Below are positions 43,362-52,489 of a DNA stretch of 64,000 nt, in pieces (position 1 is the first letter of the stretch; every line of letters starts with the position of its first letter). Location of the stretch: assembly GCA_963666475.2 (NCBI GenBank), contig OY762821.2, forward strand, positions 124,001 through 188,000, read 5' to 3'. The notes under the pieces were generated by a model. That model searched no databases. It saw only the letters and a list, made by a program, of their open reading frames with translations, and was not told the DNA's origin. The translations under genes and the position numbers were made by a program. The DNA comes from JBFHIZ01 sp963666475 (lineage in GTDB: Bacteria; Bacillota; Clostridia; Lachnospirales; Lachnospiraceae).

Positions 43362-44147
43362 ATGAAAGTTTGGATGAGAAAGAAGAATATAATACTTAGT
43401 ATTCTATTTTTGGTAGTGATTATGATCTTCACTACAATTTTCTTTATAAAGATATCCCGTTTAAAATCTTCTGTATATTTTGCGTGGATGGATGCATATA
43501 TCGCATCTGAGGTAAATTCGGAAAACTCGATTACACTCACCTATTTTTTTGAGAAAGAACCTTTTTCCATAGAAGATGTAGTAGCGATAAACTTTTCTGA
43601 TTCAAATGAGGCGATTTCGATTGAAAATTATAGCTTTTCGGAAGTACAGACTTCGAAAGGAAATCTTAAGAATCGAGCAATAACAATTGATTTTGTTATA
43701 AATAAAGTGGGAATATACGAAACCGACGGAATCGATCTTTCGTTTAATGATGGGACGATTATATATTGCCCTGTCGGTGATTGGACCTTTGATTCTAATG
43801 AGTCGATAAAGGAAATTGTAAATACATGGTCTGGACCAGCTGCTAGTAGTAATGGAGATGAGTTTGTATATGAGTATTCGCTGAATGATTCGGATGCTGT
43901 TGTTACGGAAATATATGTTGGCAAAGATTTTTATATCAATAATGACGATGGAAATATTCTAAGTGGTGTGATCGATATAAGTAATGAGTTTGAAGCGCCT
44001 ATCGTGTATATAAAATCTAAAATCAAAGTTAGTTTAGAAGGTAATGCTTATATAAATTCTGGACATGGTTGTTATTGCGGTGCCTTTGATTTCGATGAGG
44101 AGTTCTTTAATATGAGCGAAGAAAAAAATAGTATATATTATCACTAA
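43362..44147 (+). CDS. Membrane-anchored exported protein of unknown function
   Basis: A 261-aa protein with one N-terminal membrane helix (IILSILFLVVIMIFTTIFFI, about residues 9-28) and a beta-rich outer part that is acidic and serine-rich. The segment SLEGNAYINSGHGCYCGAFDFD near the end has two cysteines that could form a disulfide. No family is recognised. It is read divergently from the iron-sulfur protein gene. Confidence 0.7.
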   Translation: MKVWMRKKNIILSILFLVVIMIFTTIFFIKISRLKSSVYFAWMDAYIASEVNSENSITLTYFFEKEPFSIEDVVAINFSDSNEAISIENYSFSEVQTSKGNLKNRAITIDFVINKVGIYETDGIDLSFNDGTIIYCPVGDWTFDSNESIKEIVNTWSGPAASSNGDEFVYEYSLNDSDAVVTEIYVGKDFYINNDDGNILSGVIDISNEFEAPIVYIKSKIKVSLEGNAYINSGHGCYCGAFDFDEEFFNMSEEKNSIYYH

Positions 44148-44189
44148 AATGGTGTATGCAACAGAAAATTTAATTAAAGGGGTAGAGAG

Positions 44190-44831
44190 ATGGAAAAATC
44201 AAAAAGAAATATTTTAGTTTTATGTATTTCAATTGGGTGCATTGTGGGAATTACTTTCCTGGCAGGATATGTAATGAATATAAGTGAAATGTGGCTAAAA
44301 ATTGCAATACTAGTAAGTCTAAATCTAATGAATGGATTGGTAGCATTGATCGCGATGCGACTAACAAATATGAAAATCGATATTCACTTTAAGAAGAAGC
44401 AGCTTTTAATTGGTGCAATGATTGCATTGGTACTTTCGCTTATCATTGCGATTATACCAGCAATTTTTGGTTTTTCAATGATAGGAAGTCATAGGGATTT
44501 TTCTTGGTTCAGCTTAATTTACAGTCTACTTTTTTTTCTCCTAGTGATTGGACCAGTAGAAGAATTTGTTTTTAGGGTCTATCTACAAGATGTTTGTGTA
44601 GGATTTTTCCAAAAAAGAGAGTGGGTAGGAGTTGTGTCAGCGTCTTTCATATTTGGACTTTGGCATATAATCAATGGAAACGTTGCTCAAGCAATATTCA
44701 CATTTCTAATAGGGCTGGTCTTTGGATTTTCAAAACATAAAATAAAAGATTGTGGTTATATAGGTGTTGCATTTGGACACGGATTATATGACTTTTTGAA
44801 TGTTCTTGTAACTATGTTTATCTTGAAATAA
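44190..44831 (+). CDS. CPBP-family intramembrane glutamic protease
   Basis: A 213-aa protein with about six membrane helices. The active motifs are intact: GPVEEFVFRVYLQD (EExxxR), SFIFGLWHIINGN (His) and GVAFGHGLYDFLN (second His). The family cleaves prenylated-type or peptide substrates within the membrane, or protects against self-made bacteriocins. GGGGTAGAGAG precedes the ATG. No bacteriocin gene is apparent beside it. Confidence 0.88.
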   Translation: MEKSKRNILVLCISIGCIVGITFLAGYVMNISEMWLKIAILVSLNLMNGLVALIAMRLTNMKIDIHFKKKQLLIGAMIALVLSLIIAIIPAIFGFSMIGSHRDFSWFSLIYSLLFFLLVIGPVEEFVFRVYLQDVCVGFFQKREWVGVVSASFIFGLWHIINGNVAQAIFTFLIGLVFGFSKHKIKDCGYIGVAFGHGLYDFLNVLVTMFILK

Positions 44832-44875
44832 GGTGATTTGAAATGTGCTGTTGAAGGAAAAGGTATGGTATTTAA

Positions 44876-45160
44876 ATGTATATAAGATTAAGAGAGAGAT
44901 GGAACCAAATGCAACCAATGAACAAAGTACTTCAAATATCGCGAATATTAGGGGCTGTTTTTGTTGTGATTATAGCAACCTTAGGACTCGTAGGAGTGAT
45001 TGATATCAAGCTTTCTAATAGCATTACACTTCCTATAATTGGTGTTTTATTGCTACTAAATGGTCTGATGATATTAAAGCAAAATAAAGCGGTTGCATAC
45101 TTTAGCTTTGTGGCGTGTGGCTTTGTTTCCTGTGTATGTATTTTTGTATTTACTAGATAA
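44876..45160 (+). CDS. Small three-helix membrane protein
   Basis: A 94-aa protein with about three helices (FVVIIATLGLVGVI, ITLPIIGVLLLLNGLMIL, YFSFVACGFVSCVCIFVFT). The N-terminus is basic and cytosolic (MYIRLRERWNQMQ). It is followed 27 bp later by another small membrane protein. Function unknown. Confidence 0.62.
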   Translation: MYIRLRERWNQMQPMNKVLQISRILGAVFVVIIATLGLVGVIDIKLSNSITLPIIGVLLLLNGLMILKQNKAVAYFSFVACGFVSCVCIFVFTR

Positions 45161-45187
45161 AATACAGGTGGCTTGAAAGGGATTATT

Positions 45188-45376
45188 ATGAAAACGAAAA
45201 AAAAGATGCGTCTTAGCGGTGTTTGTTTGTCTGTTGTTGGAATTACTTTGCTATTATTCTCGGGGAGTAGGCTGATTGGAATTCTACTGCCAGATATAGT
45301 TTTGAAAATATTTGTTCTTATTGACATAATAGCACTTCCTGCATATTTTTATTTAGCACTAATTAAGAATAAATAA
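45188..45376 (+). CDS. Small two-helix membrane protein
   Basis: A 62-aa protein starting at 45188 behind AAAGGG. Two hydrophobic segments are visible (GVCLSVVGITLLLFSG and IVLKIFVLIDIIALPAYFYL). Part of a run of small membrane protein genes at 44.9-46.1 kb with unknown roles. Confidence 0.58.
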   Translation: MKTKKKMRLSGVCLSVVGITLLLFSGSRLIGILLPDIVLKIFVLIDIIALPAYFYLALIKNK

Positions 45377-45518
45377 GAATCAGGTATCTAGTTCTTACAT
45401 GGTATTCGGATGTGATTTGACTAAATGTATTTGAATACAATAATTCTTGCGGATACCTTTGTGGTTTTATGCAGTTAGTCACGTAAAGGGTGCAAGCGTA
45501 TGATAGATAAGGGGAAAA

Positions 45519-45725
45519 ATGAGAAGTAAAATTATTGAAGTATTTGGTGAAAAATACCCAGCATTTTGCATGGGCTTATTGTGTTTTTTATGGATTAGCA
45601 TTTTTGTGTCACGGCTTATATCCGTATTTTTATGGATTAGTTTTGTTGTTTTAACCTTGAATTTTTTATATATTTTGATTCGATTACTTTTATATTCTTT
45701 GAATAATGGAAAGAAAAAAGATTAA
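45519..45725 (+). CDS. Small membrane protein
   Basis: A 68-aa protein with two hydrophobic segments (FCMGLLCFLWISIFVSRLIS and WISFVVLTLNFLYILIRLLL) and a basic end. A GGGGA site lies just before the ATG. The interval 45377-45518 before it shows no clear feature. It ends 16 bp before the start of the next gene at 45742. Confidence 0.55.
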   Translation: MRSKIIEVFGEKYPAFCMGLLCFLWISIFVSRLISVFLWISFVVLTLNFLYILIRLLLYSLNNGKKKD

Positions 45726-45741
45726 TACGGAGGAAATCGAA

Positions 45742-46083
45742 ATGGCAGAAACTGTAATCTCGTTTAGTATTTTTTTTATTACGTCCATAATTATGATTAC
45801 TATTGGTTTGGTTCAAATAAAAAGCAAAGAGCCTGTAGGATTTTATACTGGAAAACCAGCGCCTAGTGCTGACCAGCTTGTGGACGTTTCAATGTGGAAT
45901 CGTAAGCATGGGCACATGTGGATTATTTATGGGATTGCAATTATGAGCTCATTTTTGATTGGTCAGTTTATTAATCGTGTTAGTGTGGTATTGTTTATAT
46001 ATCTTATTGTTATTTTTGGAAGCATTCTAGTGATGATGTGGTACCACCGTCATTTGATAAAACGACTTTGTAAGGAGGCTTGA
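45742..46083 (+). CDS. Conserved three-helix membrane protein
   Basis: A 113-aa protein starting at 45742 behind GGAGG. It has three membrane helices and a conserved loop, GFYTGKPAPSADQLVDVSMWNRKHG. I recall similar proteins in many Clostridia without assigned function. The short loop, with its TG-x-PAP and WNRKHG motifs, could identify homologues. Confidence 0.68.
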   Translation: MAETVISFSIFFITSIIMITIGLVQIKSKEPVGFYTGKPAPSADQLVDVSMWNRKHGHMWIIYGIAIMSSFLIGQFINRVSVVLFIYLIVIFGSILVMMWYHRHLIKRLCKEA

Positions 46084-46122
46084 TTGGTAGAAAGCTGAAA
46101 TTACTCGAAAGGAGTGAAGTTT

Positions 46123-47187
46123 ATGGATAAAAAGAAAAAAATAGTATTTATCGTACGAATTGTTATGATCTCATTTAGTATAGCCTGCGTCATATTACTG
46201 ACTCCGTGGGATGTTTTGTATGCTTTTATGAGGCCATTACCTAATACAATTCAAAAAGAGGTAGATAATGCGACCAAGCTCGGGTTAGATGGAATCATAG
46301 TATATGTAGACAAAAAAGGAGAACAGCCTGCTTTTTATACTGCTGGATGGAAGGACCGAGACAATCAAATTCCGGCTGATGCAGAATCTTATTTTAAGAT
46401 AGGAAGTATTAGCAAGTTGTATGTTGCTGTTTCATACGCTAAATTGGTTCAAGAAGGTCGACTTTCTCTTGATGATAAATTAACAGATTATTTTCCAGAG
46501 TACTCTGGAAGAATCGATAATGCAGAGCAGATTACGCTTAGAATGATGCTTCAGCATCGTAGCGGACTTAAAAATTATACAGATCAAGTAGGATATCGTT
46601 GGGATGATCCGACGAAAACGAGCGCGGAAGCTCGCGCGTTAATATTTGATAAGCCAGCAGATTTTGCACCGAATGAGGATTACAGCTACTCAAATACAAA
46701 CTATCTATTATTAAGAGATATACTTGATAAAGTACTAGGTTACAGCCACACCCAATACATCAAAGAAGAGATATTGGACCCATTTGGTCTGGAGTCCACT
46801 TTCTTTTCGGTGAACGATGTAGATATTGAAGATGTGATGAGTGGATATTATGTTGGTGCAGAAACAGACTTTAAATCTATTGATGCAGGAATGATTGCAA
46901 CGGCAGAAGACGTAGGAAAGTTTGTAAGAGCATTGAATGATGGAACACTGCTATCCGAGGAAGAAGAGCGCATTTACTCATCAATTTATGAGTATGAACA
47001 TACCGGTTGGGTATTGGGTTATTATAGTATAGCAAAGTATCAAAAAGACATAGATACAGTTGTAGTTCAATTTGTAAATACCAATGGGGGATCTCCGCTG
47101 CTTAATGTTTTTGATACGCAAGGAGGTACAAAAGTTACGGTATCAGATGCGATATATAATCGTATTGTACGGATTCTTCGGAAGTAA
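46123..47187 (+). CDS. Serine hydrolase of the class C beta-lactamase/PBP family
   Basis: A 354-aa protein starting at 46123 behind AAAGGAG. A membrane segment lies at about residues 6-27 and the catalytic domain is outside. The active-site SxxK is in FKIGSISKLYVAVSY, the YxN motif is in DYSYSNTNYLLLRD, and the third motif near VFDTQGGTKVTV is HSG-like in position. Such enzymes include D-aminopeptidases and esterases as well as beta-lactamases; resistance should not be assumed. It is followed by leader copy F. Confidence 0.88.
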   Translation: MDKKKKIVFIVRIVMISFSIACVILLTPWDVLYAFMRPLPNTIQKEVDNATKLGLDGIIVYVDKKGEQPAFYTAGWKDRDNQIPADAESYFKIGSISKLYVAVSYAKLVQEGRLSLDDKLTDYFPEYSGRIDNAEQITLRMMLQHRSGLKNYTDQVGYRWDDPTKTSAEARALIFDKPADFAPNEDYSYSNTNYLLLRDILDKVLGYSHTQYIKEEILDPFGLESTFFSVNDVDIEDVMSGYYVGAETDFKSIDAGMIATAEDVGKFVRALNDGTLLSEEEERIYSSIYEYEHTGWVLGYYSIAKYQKDIDTVVVQFVNTNGGSPLLNVFDTQGGTKVTVSDAIYNRIVRILRK

Positions 47188-47242
47188 GGTATAACACATA
47201 ACGTGATTGAAAATTACAAAGTTGTTAGATGTTCGTATTTAA

Positions 47243-47357
47243 TTGTGGATTATACAGTTGTTTTATATAATGATTTAAGGAGTATATAAGGGGAGCAAAT
47301 TAATAATGAGTATTTGACATTATGGAAGCTCCATGCCTTTTTTGCATGGAGTTTTTT
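47243..47357 (+). ncRNA. Promoter-leader-hairpin element, copy F (covarying stem)
   Basis: A -35 TTGTGG (47243-47248), a 17-bp spacer and a -10 TATAAT (47266-47271) are followed by the leader TTTAAGGAGTATATAAGGGG. The hairpin CTCCATGC/GCATGGAG spans 47329-47351 and runs into TTTTTT. The predicted RNA is about 80 nt. A C-G pair of the other copies is replaced by T-A here with both sides changed. The lipoprotein gene at 47376 starts 18 bp after the T tract. Confidence 0.68.
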
Positions 47358-47375
47358 ATTTGAGGGAGGATGTAG

Positions 47376-49475
47376 GTGAGGATTACTTGGAAAAAGGTAC
47401 TACAATTTGCTATGCTTTTGATTTGCACGATCAGTATGATTTCCTGTGCAAAGGAAGAACTAGAAGTTAAAGAGATTAATTTATATCTAAATGAAATAAA
47501 CCAGATAGAAGGAATTGATCCATATCGTGTCGAAGGTACAATGTCTGGAGTATGGGCAGCAGGATCATTCTTGCGTTTTATTGAACGTGGGACTTCGGAA
47601 ATAAAGGAAGTAGAGTGGAATAAGGGGTCCAAAGAAGGCATAATGGGGATGGTAGAGAAGGATGGCATTTTATATCTGTGTGTTCTGAAAGATGATCAAA
47701 TTGAAATCCGGTCTGTAGAAAATCAATCATCTGTCCAAACAATTGCTACAATATCCTGTGATCAAATTAGCGAAATAATGTTTGTGAGTGATTTTTGGAT
47801 TGAAAAGGAAGGAAACATTTACTTTGTCGTCTTGGATACATTATATGAAATAAATATGGATTCGGGTATCATGAATGAATTTGATAATATTAGTCTGGCT
47901 GCATTTGTAGAGGACGATAATGGTACGACACAGTGTATTTATTCAAAGAATGGAAATCTCATTTTTTCGGATTTGGAATCAGGCCAAATGAACGAAATTT
48001 GGGAAACACAATATGCAAGTAGTGAGAATCTGTTTATTGTAGGTAGTAATGACGAAGAGCTTCAAGTAATTGTAGATACCAACTTATTATGGATTGATAG
48101 AAAAACTGGATGTATTCTTTCGGAAAGCAATTTGACAAAGAGTGGAATCGCGTTTTCTGATATTTTAGGTGGGATATTACTACAAACGGATTCGAACGAC
48201 CCGGTGCTGTATTTATATGAACGTAATCAACAGGATTTAATGGAATATGTTTTATCAGAGAAGCCTGTAAAAACTGGTGAAGCCCAGAATATAGAGGACG
48301 AAAACGAGAGAAAAGAAATTATATACGCGATATATAGTATTAGTAGTGACCTTGAAGAAAAAATAGCAGAATTTAATCGGACAAATACAGAATATTATAT
48401 AACAATCGAAACATATGGAGCAGTATATATTGAGGATTGGATATCTGATTTGCAAATGGCATATGCTAGTGGTAAAGACCCGGATCTTATCAATCTGCGA
48501 TATCTAAAAAATTATTACGATTATGTGGATGGAGATTATTTTGAAGATTTGACACCTTATATTGAAAGTATGAGCGATAATGATATCATGATGCAAATTT
48601 TAGAACCCTACCAAAAAGATGGAAAAACTTATGTTTTCCTTCCGCATTTTTCATTTAGTTGTTTACTGTTATCACCAGAAGATTCTGTTCAAATCGAAGA
48701 CTGGAATTTAGATACCATGCTTCAGTTAGCACATAAATATGAAGGAGAAAAGGATATTTTCTCGGGATCCTATCCATCAAATCGCTTATATGGGTTGTTA
48801 TATGGAATGATGGATGTTTTTGTAAATCATGAAGAGTCCACATGTAGTTTCAATTCTGAAGAATTTATTGAGCTGTTAAGAATATGTAAAGGAAGGGGAG
48901 ACGACGAACTTTCTGTAGGAGATGTTATTAGTATGCAATATATGCTTGATAATTATATATTTAATGATCAAACAATTTTGAGTCATTTTATGTATGTAAG
49001 TTATTTTGAAGAATATGGAAGGAATTATCCAATGTATGGTTATCCGAATGCAGAAGGGGCCAGCTATGTAGTTCGATTTGAACAAGATGCATGTAGTATC
49101 AGTTCAGAAAGTAAAGTTAAAGAAGGAGCATGGGAGTTTATAGAGACATTACTGGAACCCTCCTATCAAGAAAGTGAATGTTTTGTTGGTTTACCAATTA
49201 GAAGCAGCTCCTATGAAGCCTATTGGGAGAATACGAAGGATATGGATATTAATGTAAATGATATAAAGATTGAAGGATTAACAGACGAAGAAGTAGATCA
49301 ATTTATAAATATCGTAAATGAAGGAAGTTTTAAATCGATAGGAAGTGATCAGATTATTATTGACATCGTATTAGAAGAAGCGGATGCATATTTTTTAGGG
49401 GATAAAGAAGTCGACGCGGTGGCAGATATTATTCAGAATAGGGTTAGCATGGTTTTAAATGAAAGAAAAGATTAA
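47376..49475 (+). CDS. Lipoprotein with a solute-binding-protein-like C-terminal half
   Basis: A 699-aa lipoprotein starting at GTG 47376 behind GGGAGG. The signal peptide ends in ICTISMISC (lipobox). Residues 60-300 look like a beta-propeller (repeated strands such as ILYLCVLKDDQIEIRSV). From about 310 on it resembles family 1 extracellular solute-binding proteins: IIYAIYSISSDLEEKIAEFN, YASGKDPDLINLRYLKNYY and VGLPIRSSSYEAYWE. No permease genes adjoin, so it may be a sensor or orphan binding protein rather than part of a complete ABC importer. It is directly behind leader copy F. Confidence 0.8.
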   Translation: MRITWKKVLQFAMLLICTISMISCAKEELEVKEINLYLNEINQIEGIDPYRVEGTMSGVWAAGSFLRFIERGTSEIKEVEWNKGSKEGIMGMVEKDGILYLCVLKDDQIEIRSVENQSSVQTIATISCDQISEIMFVSDFWIEKEGNIYFVVLDTLYEINMDSGIMNEFDNISLAAFVEDDNGTTQCIYSKNGNLIFSDLESGQMNEIWETQYASSENLFIVGSNDEELQVIVDTNLLWIDRKTGCILSESNLTKSGIAFSDILGGILLQTDSNDPVLYLYERNQQDLMEYVLSEKPVKTGEAQNIEDENERKEIIYAIYSISSDLEEKIAEFNRTNTEYYITIETYGAVYIEDWISDLQMAYASGKDPDLINLRYLKNYYDYVDGDYFEDLTPYIESMSDNDIMMQILEPYQKDGKTYVFLPHFSFSCLLLSPEDSVQIEDWNLDTMLQLAHKYEGEKDIFSGSYPSNRLYGLLYGMMDVFVNHEESTCSFNSEEFIELLRICKGRGDDELSVGDVISMQYMLDNYIFNDQTILSHFMYVSYFEEYGRNYPMYGYPNAEGASYVVRFEQDACSISSESKVKEGAWEFIETLLEPSYQESECFVGLPIRSSSYEAYWENTKDMDINVNDIKIEGLTDEEVDQFINIVNEGSFKSIGSDQIIIDIVLEEADAYFLGDKEVDAVADIIQNRVSMVLNERKD

Positions 49476-49513
49476 ATTTATAAGCATATTACAAGTGATA
49501 TTTAGGAGGGGAA

Positions 49514-50161
49514 ATGGATAATTTGATATCAATCATTACTATGGTAGCAACAATATTTACTTGCATCACTGCGTTTATAGCAATTGTACAATTAATAATT
49601 ATGAAGAATTCTTTTGTTCAAGATCATGAAAGATCGCGACGAGAAAAAGCAGTTGAATATATTTTTGAATGGGTAAAATATACAAGTCATGGAACAGCGG
49701 CTAAAGGAATCGTAGAAAGATTAGATGAATCCCAGTGTAAAAAACTTTGGAAAGAACAAGAATTTGAAGTGGAAATTAAGTATAAGAACTATCTAGAAAG
49801 AGGAATAAAGGATTTTGGCTTAGCTAAAATTAATAATACGAATAACAAATTAATTATCGATTGTAATCAATCTGCATTGATTCGAAAAGATGCAATTGCA
49901 TATTTGAATTTGACAGAAATGATAATTGCTGCCGCTTATAATGGTGTGGCAGATAAAGATATAATAGAGAAAGAATTTGCACCATTGGTCTGCGAAGAAA
50001 AAAACATTCATCTATTAGCGAACCTTAGAAAAGTTGCGGGTGGAAAGAAAACTTTTCCTTATATTGAAAAATTCGTTAATGAAATGCAATGCGACGATGT
50101 GCAAACAAAAGAACCATTAGGACGTATAAAATTAGTGAAAAAAGGTCATAAGAGAAGATAA
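49514..50161 (+). CDS. Membrane-anchored protein, DUF4760-like
   Basis: A 215-aa protein. One membrane helix (IITMVATIFTCITAFIAIVQL, residues 7-27) precedes a helical soluble domain (ERSRREKAVEYIFEWVKYTS and DAIAYLNLTEMIIAAAYNGVAD). The layout recalls DUF4760, which I cannot confirm. GGAGGGG precedes the ATG. It is 38 bp after the large lipoprotein gene. Confidence 0.62.
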   Translation: MDNLISIITMVATIFTCITAFIAIVQLIIMKNSFVQDHERSRREKAVEYIFEWVKYTSHGTAAKGIVERLDESQCKKLWKEQEFEVEIKYKNYLERGIKDFGLAKINNTNNKLIIDCNQSALIRKDAIAYLNLTEMIIAAAYNGVADKDIIEKEFAPLVCEEKNIHLLANLRKVAGGKKTFPYIEKFVNEMQCDDVQTKEPLGRIKLVKKGHKRR

Positions 50162-50192
50162 ATGTAAAGCATGCATGTAGATAGGATCAAAT

Positions 50193-50654
50193 ATGAAGAA
50201 AATAATATACTTATTTGCAATTTATACAACTGTTTTGTTGGTGGGATGTGCTAGTAAACAAGTAGAGATAGAAAGTTTTGCTTATCACGATAATCTTGTA
50301 GAGGACACTGAGGATGGTCATATGTCATTAGATTTTGATGAACTTGACGGGACTGATACTCGTGTTTTTCATGTAAAGGAAGATAAATTATATAATATGC
50401 AGTTTGACTATTCTATTGAATTCGGGGATATAGATATTCAGATTCGAAACGGTAAAGATGAACTATTATATGAAAAATCGGATTTTAGTGAGAGTACGGA
50501 AGAACTTATGAAGGGTTTAGCATCGGAGTACCAAGATGTGACGATAAACATTTGGGAGCAAGGAGAACTTGTAAAAATATGTAGCGAAGATGGAATAATA
50601 AAGATTTCAGTTATAGGAGATCATGCAAAAGGTTTTATTAGTTTTGATTGGTGA
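50193..50654 (+). CDS. Small lipoprotein of unknown function
   Basis: A 153-aa lipoprotein with signal MKKIIYLFAIYTTVLLVGC (Cys19). The mature part is an acidic beta-rich domain (YNMQFDYSIEFGDIDIQIRN, IIKISVIGDHAKGFISFDW). The ribosome binding site is weak. Such a fold could be protective or sensory, but there is no direct evidence. Confidence 0.7.
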   Translation: MKKIIYLFAIYTTVLLVGCASKQVEIESFAYHDNLVEDTEDGHMSLDFDELDGTDTRVFHVKEDKLYNMQFDYSIEFGDIDIQIRNGKDELLYEKSDFSESTEELMKGLASEYQDVTINIWEQGELVKICSEDGIIKISVIGDHAKGFISFDW

Positions 50655-50661
50655 GAGGATT

Positions 50662-50982
50662 ATGGAAATAAAGGTTGACCAAGGTGGTCCGTGGTATCAC
50701 GGTTCTAATAGAATATTAACAGAATTACGAATAGGAAGCACAATTACTCAGTGGAAGGAATTGGCAGAAGCATTTTCGCATAAGCCTTCGGTTCTGGGGT
50801 ATGATGACGAAGGAAATATTGTACATAATGGGTCTGAAAAAGGATTTTTATATATTGTGGATGAACCAATCAAAGTTGGCGTAGATATATATCAGCATCC
50901 AGCGTCAACAATGGATAAAAATGCAGAGTTTTTAACCAAAAAAGTGTTGGCTTTGCGATTAAATGAAATGGTTAAAAGTTAA
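50662..50982 (+). CDS. Unknown protein with an ART-like WYHGSN motif
   Basis: A 106-aa protein starting at 50662 behind GAGAGG. The N-terminal stretch GGPWYHGSNRILTELRIGSTIT resembles the first strand and His of small ADP-ribosyltransferase-like folds (YHGT/S motifs), followed by AEAFSHKPSVLGYDDEGNIV. No complete triad can be shown. It could be a toxin-like or metabolite-binding domain. Its 3' end lies 37 bp before the membrane gene at 51020. Confidence 0.5.
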   Translation: MEIKVDQGGPWYHGSNRILTELRIGSTITQWKELAEAFSHKPSVLGYDDEGNIVHNGSEKGFLYIVDEPIKVGVDIYQHPASTMDKNAEFLTKKVLALRLNEMVKS

Positions 50983-51019
50983 TTTTGATTTTCTGGAATC
51001 AGATGAAAACGGAGGGAAT

Positions 51020-51397
51020 ATGTATATTTACATTGGAGCACTTATTTTTGGAGGGATTGCAGTTATGACCATTTTGGTAGCAATCGGTTTGCCATTGGGC
51101 GAGTTTACGATGGGTGGACAGCATAAAGTTTTGCCTACAAAGTTTCGTTTGATGGCGCTTGGGTCAGTGATTGTACAATTGTTTGCAGTCATCCTTATAT
51201 TGCAGGCGGGTGCTATTGTTCCGTTACTTTTTTCTTATCATACAACTAGAATTCTGTGTTATGTTTTTTCGGCATATTTGTTAATTAATATTTTTTCAAA
51301 CTTGATGTCAAAAAGCAAAAAAGAAAAATATGTAATGACTCCACTTTCAGTCATTGCTTGTATTTGCTATTTTCTTGCAGCCTTAAATATGAAATGA
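51020..51397 (+). CDS. Four-helix membrane protein
   Basis: A 125-aa protein starting at 51020 behind GGAGGG. About four helices are visible (YIYIGALIFGGIAVMTILVA to SVIACICYFLAALNM) with a conserved-looking loop GEFTMGGQHKVLPTKFR. Proteins of this type are frequent and unnamed. Function unknown. Confidence 0.68.
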   Translation: MYIYIGALIFGGIAVMTILVAIGLPLGEFTMGGQHKVLPTKFRLMALGSVIVQLFAVILILQAGAIVPLLFSYHTTRILCYVFSAYLLINIFSNLMSKSKKEKYVMTPLSVIACICYFLAALNMK

Positions 51398-51476
51398 AGG
51401 TTGAGATCGACAGGGAATTAAAAAGGTAAAGAATGTATTAATAAAAAAAGGAGAAGATGTTATTGGAACATCGAAT

Positions 51477-51899
51477 ATGAAAATGGGACTATTGAATAGA
51501 GGGAAGAAGAAAAGTAGTAACAATGAGTGGGTTAATGCCAAGAATCAGAATTGTGTCAATGGAATCGCTTCGCAGGATTGGGTGGACAGATATGCTATGC
51601 TCCCAGTGTATTATTCTACGCCAGCAGGGGAAGACCGTGATGGAAAGCCAAGGTTATGGGTTTTAAACGGAAATAATTCGAATGTATCATTTTATCCAGC
51701 ATTTAGTTCTGAAGAAAAAATAAGAGAATTTTTTTTGAAAAATGGAAGAGAGGCATTTATGATTATTGATGGAAACATAGAATCTTTATTATCTTCCTTT
51801 GATGCGGTAACTTTAATGAATAATTTTGGAGCAATAATTGATCCGGGAACGGATGGTCAAATAATTATAGAACCCAAAATTAGGGTGTCTTCAAAATGA
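51477..51899 (+). CDS. SseB-domain protein
   Basis: A 140-aa protein. YAMLPVYYSTPAGEDRDGKPRLWVL, then FYPAFSSEEKIREFFLKNGRE and NFGAIIDPGTDGQIIIEPK, fit the SseB N-terminal-type domain found in many bacteria (enhanced serine sensitivity family). It is cytosolic, with a basic N-terminus. The role is unknown. The nearest Shine-Dalgarno is about 20 bp away; ATG 51477 or 51483 may be used. Confidence 0.72.
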   Translation: MKMGLLNRGKKKSSNNEWVNAKNQNCVNGIASQDWVDRYAMLPVYYSTPAGEDRDGKPRLWVLNGNNSNVSFYPAFSSEEKIREFFLKNGREAFMIIDGNIESLLSSFDAVTLMNNFGAIIDPGTDGQIIIEPKIRVSSK

Positions 51900-51913
51900 T
51901 AGGGCAGTAAGAA

Positions 51914-52489
51914 ATGAAATTTGAGGAAAAGAAAATGGTAAGTGAATTGGTATTGCATGTTCCAAGTTTAGAGGAATTATGGTACAGACAACAGATACTA
52001 AGTGATCCTGAAACAATGTCATATAACCGAGGGTATCAGTTGAATTTTAAAGGATATCATAATGATACAGGATGCATAGATTTTCCGAAAGACCGATGGG
52101 AACCATGGTATCATGCGTTTGTAAAAGGTAGACCAAATCGATTTTATGCATATATTTCTAGTTCAGAAAAAAATACTTTTTTAGGGGAAGTGAATGCACA
52201 TAAAAGTGAACACGGTGATTGGTATGACATGGGTGTTGTTATAGAAAGTAAATTTCGTGGAAATGGTTACTCAGTAGAAGCAATCCAACTGCTGATAAAG
52301 GAAGTTTTTGAAACTTTACCAGCAAAAGCTATTCACAATGAATTTGAGAAAGAACGGGTAGCTGCAATTAAGGCTCATCTTTCAGCAGGGTTCAAAATAC
52401 TCAGTGAGATAGATGGCATAGTTTGCTTATGTATATCAAAGGAACAGTATTGTAGAAAGGTCGAAAGAAAAGAAACGGGGATGGGATGA
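51914..52489 (+). CDS. GNAT-family N-acetyltransferase
   Basis: A 191-aa acetyltransferase. WYDMGVVIESKFRGNGYSVEAIQ holds the acetyl-CoA loop (KFRGNGYS). A beta strand with HNEFEKERVAAIKAHLSAGFK follows. It overlaps the VanZ-like gene by four bases (ATGA), so the two are translationally coupled. The start could also be the ATG at 51935. Confidence 0.78.
   Translation: MKFEEKKMVSELVLHVPSLEELWYRQQILSDPETMSYNRGYQLNFKGYHNDTGCIDFPKDRWEPWYHAFVKGRPNRFYAYISSSEKNTFLGEVNAHKSEHGDWYDMGVVIESKFRGNGYSVEAIQLLIKEVFETLPAKAIHNEFEKERVAAIKAHLSAGFKILSEIDGIVCLCISKEQYCRKVERKETGMG

Noticed and set aside
46123..47187. Beta-lactamase-like protein as an antibiotic resistance gene
   Set aside because: SxxK and YxN motifs are shared with many esterases and peptidases; family membership does not show beta-lactam hydrolysis.
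1131..47357. The repeated hairpin elements as integron-type attachment sites
   Set aside because: No integrase gene is present, and each element carries a promoter and leader, which attC sites do not.
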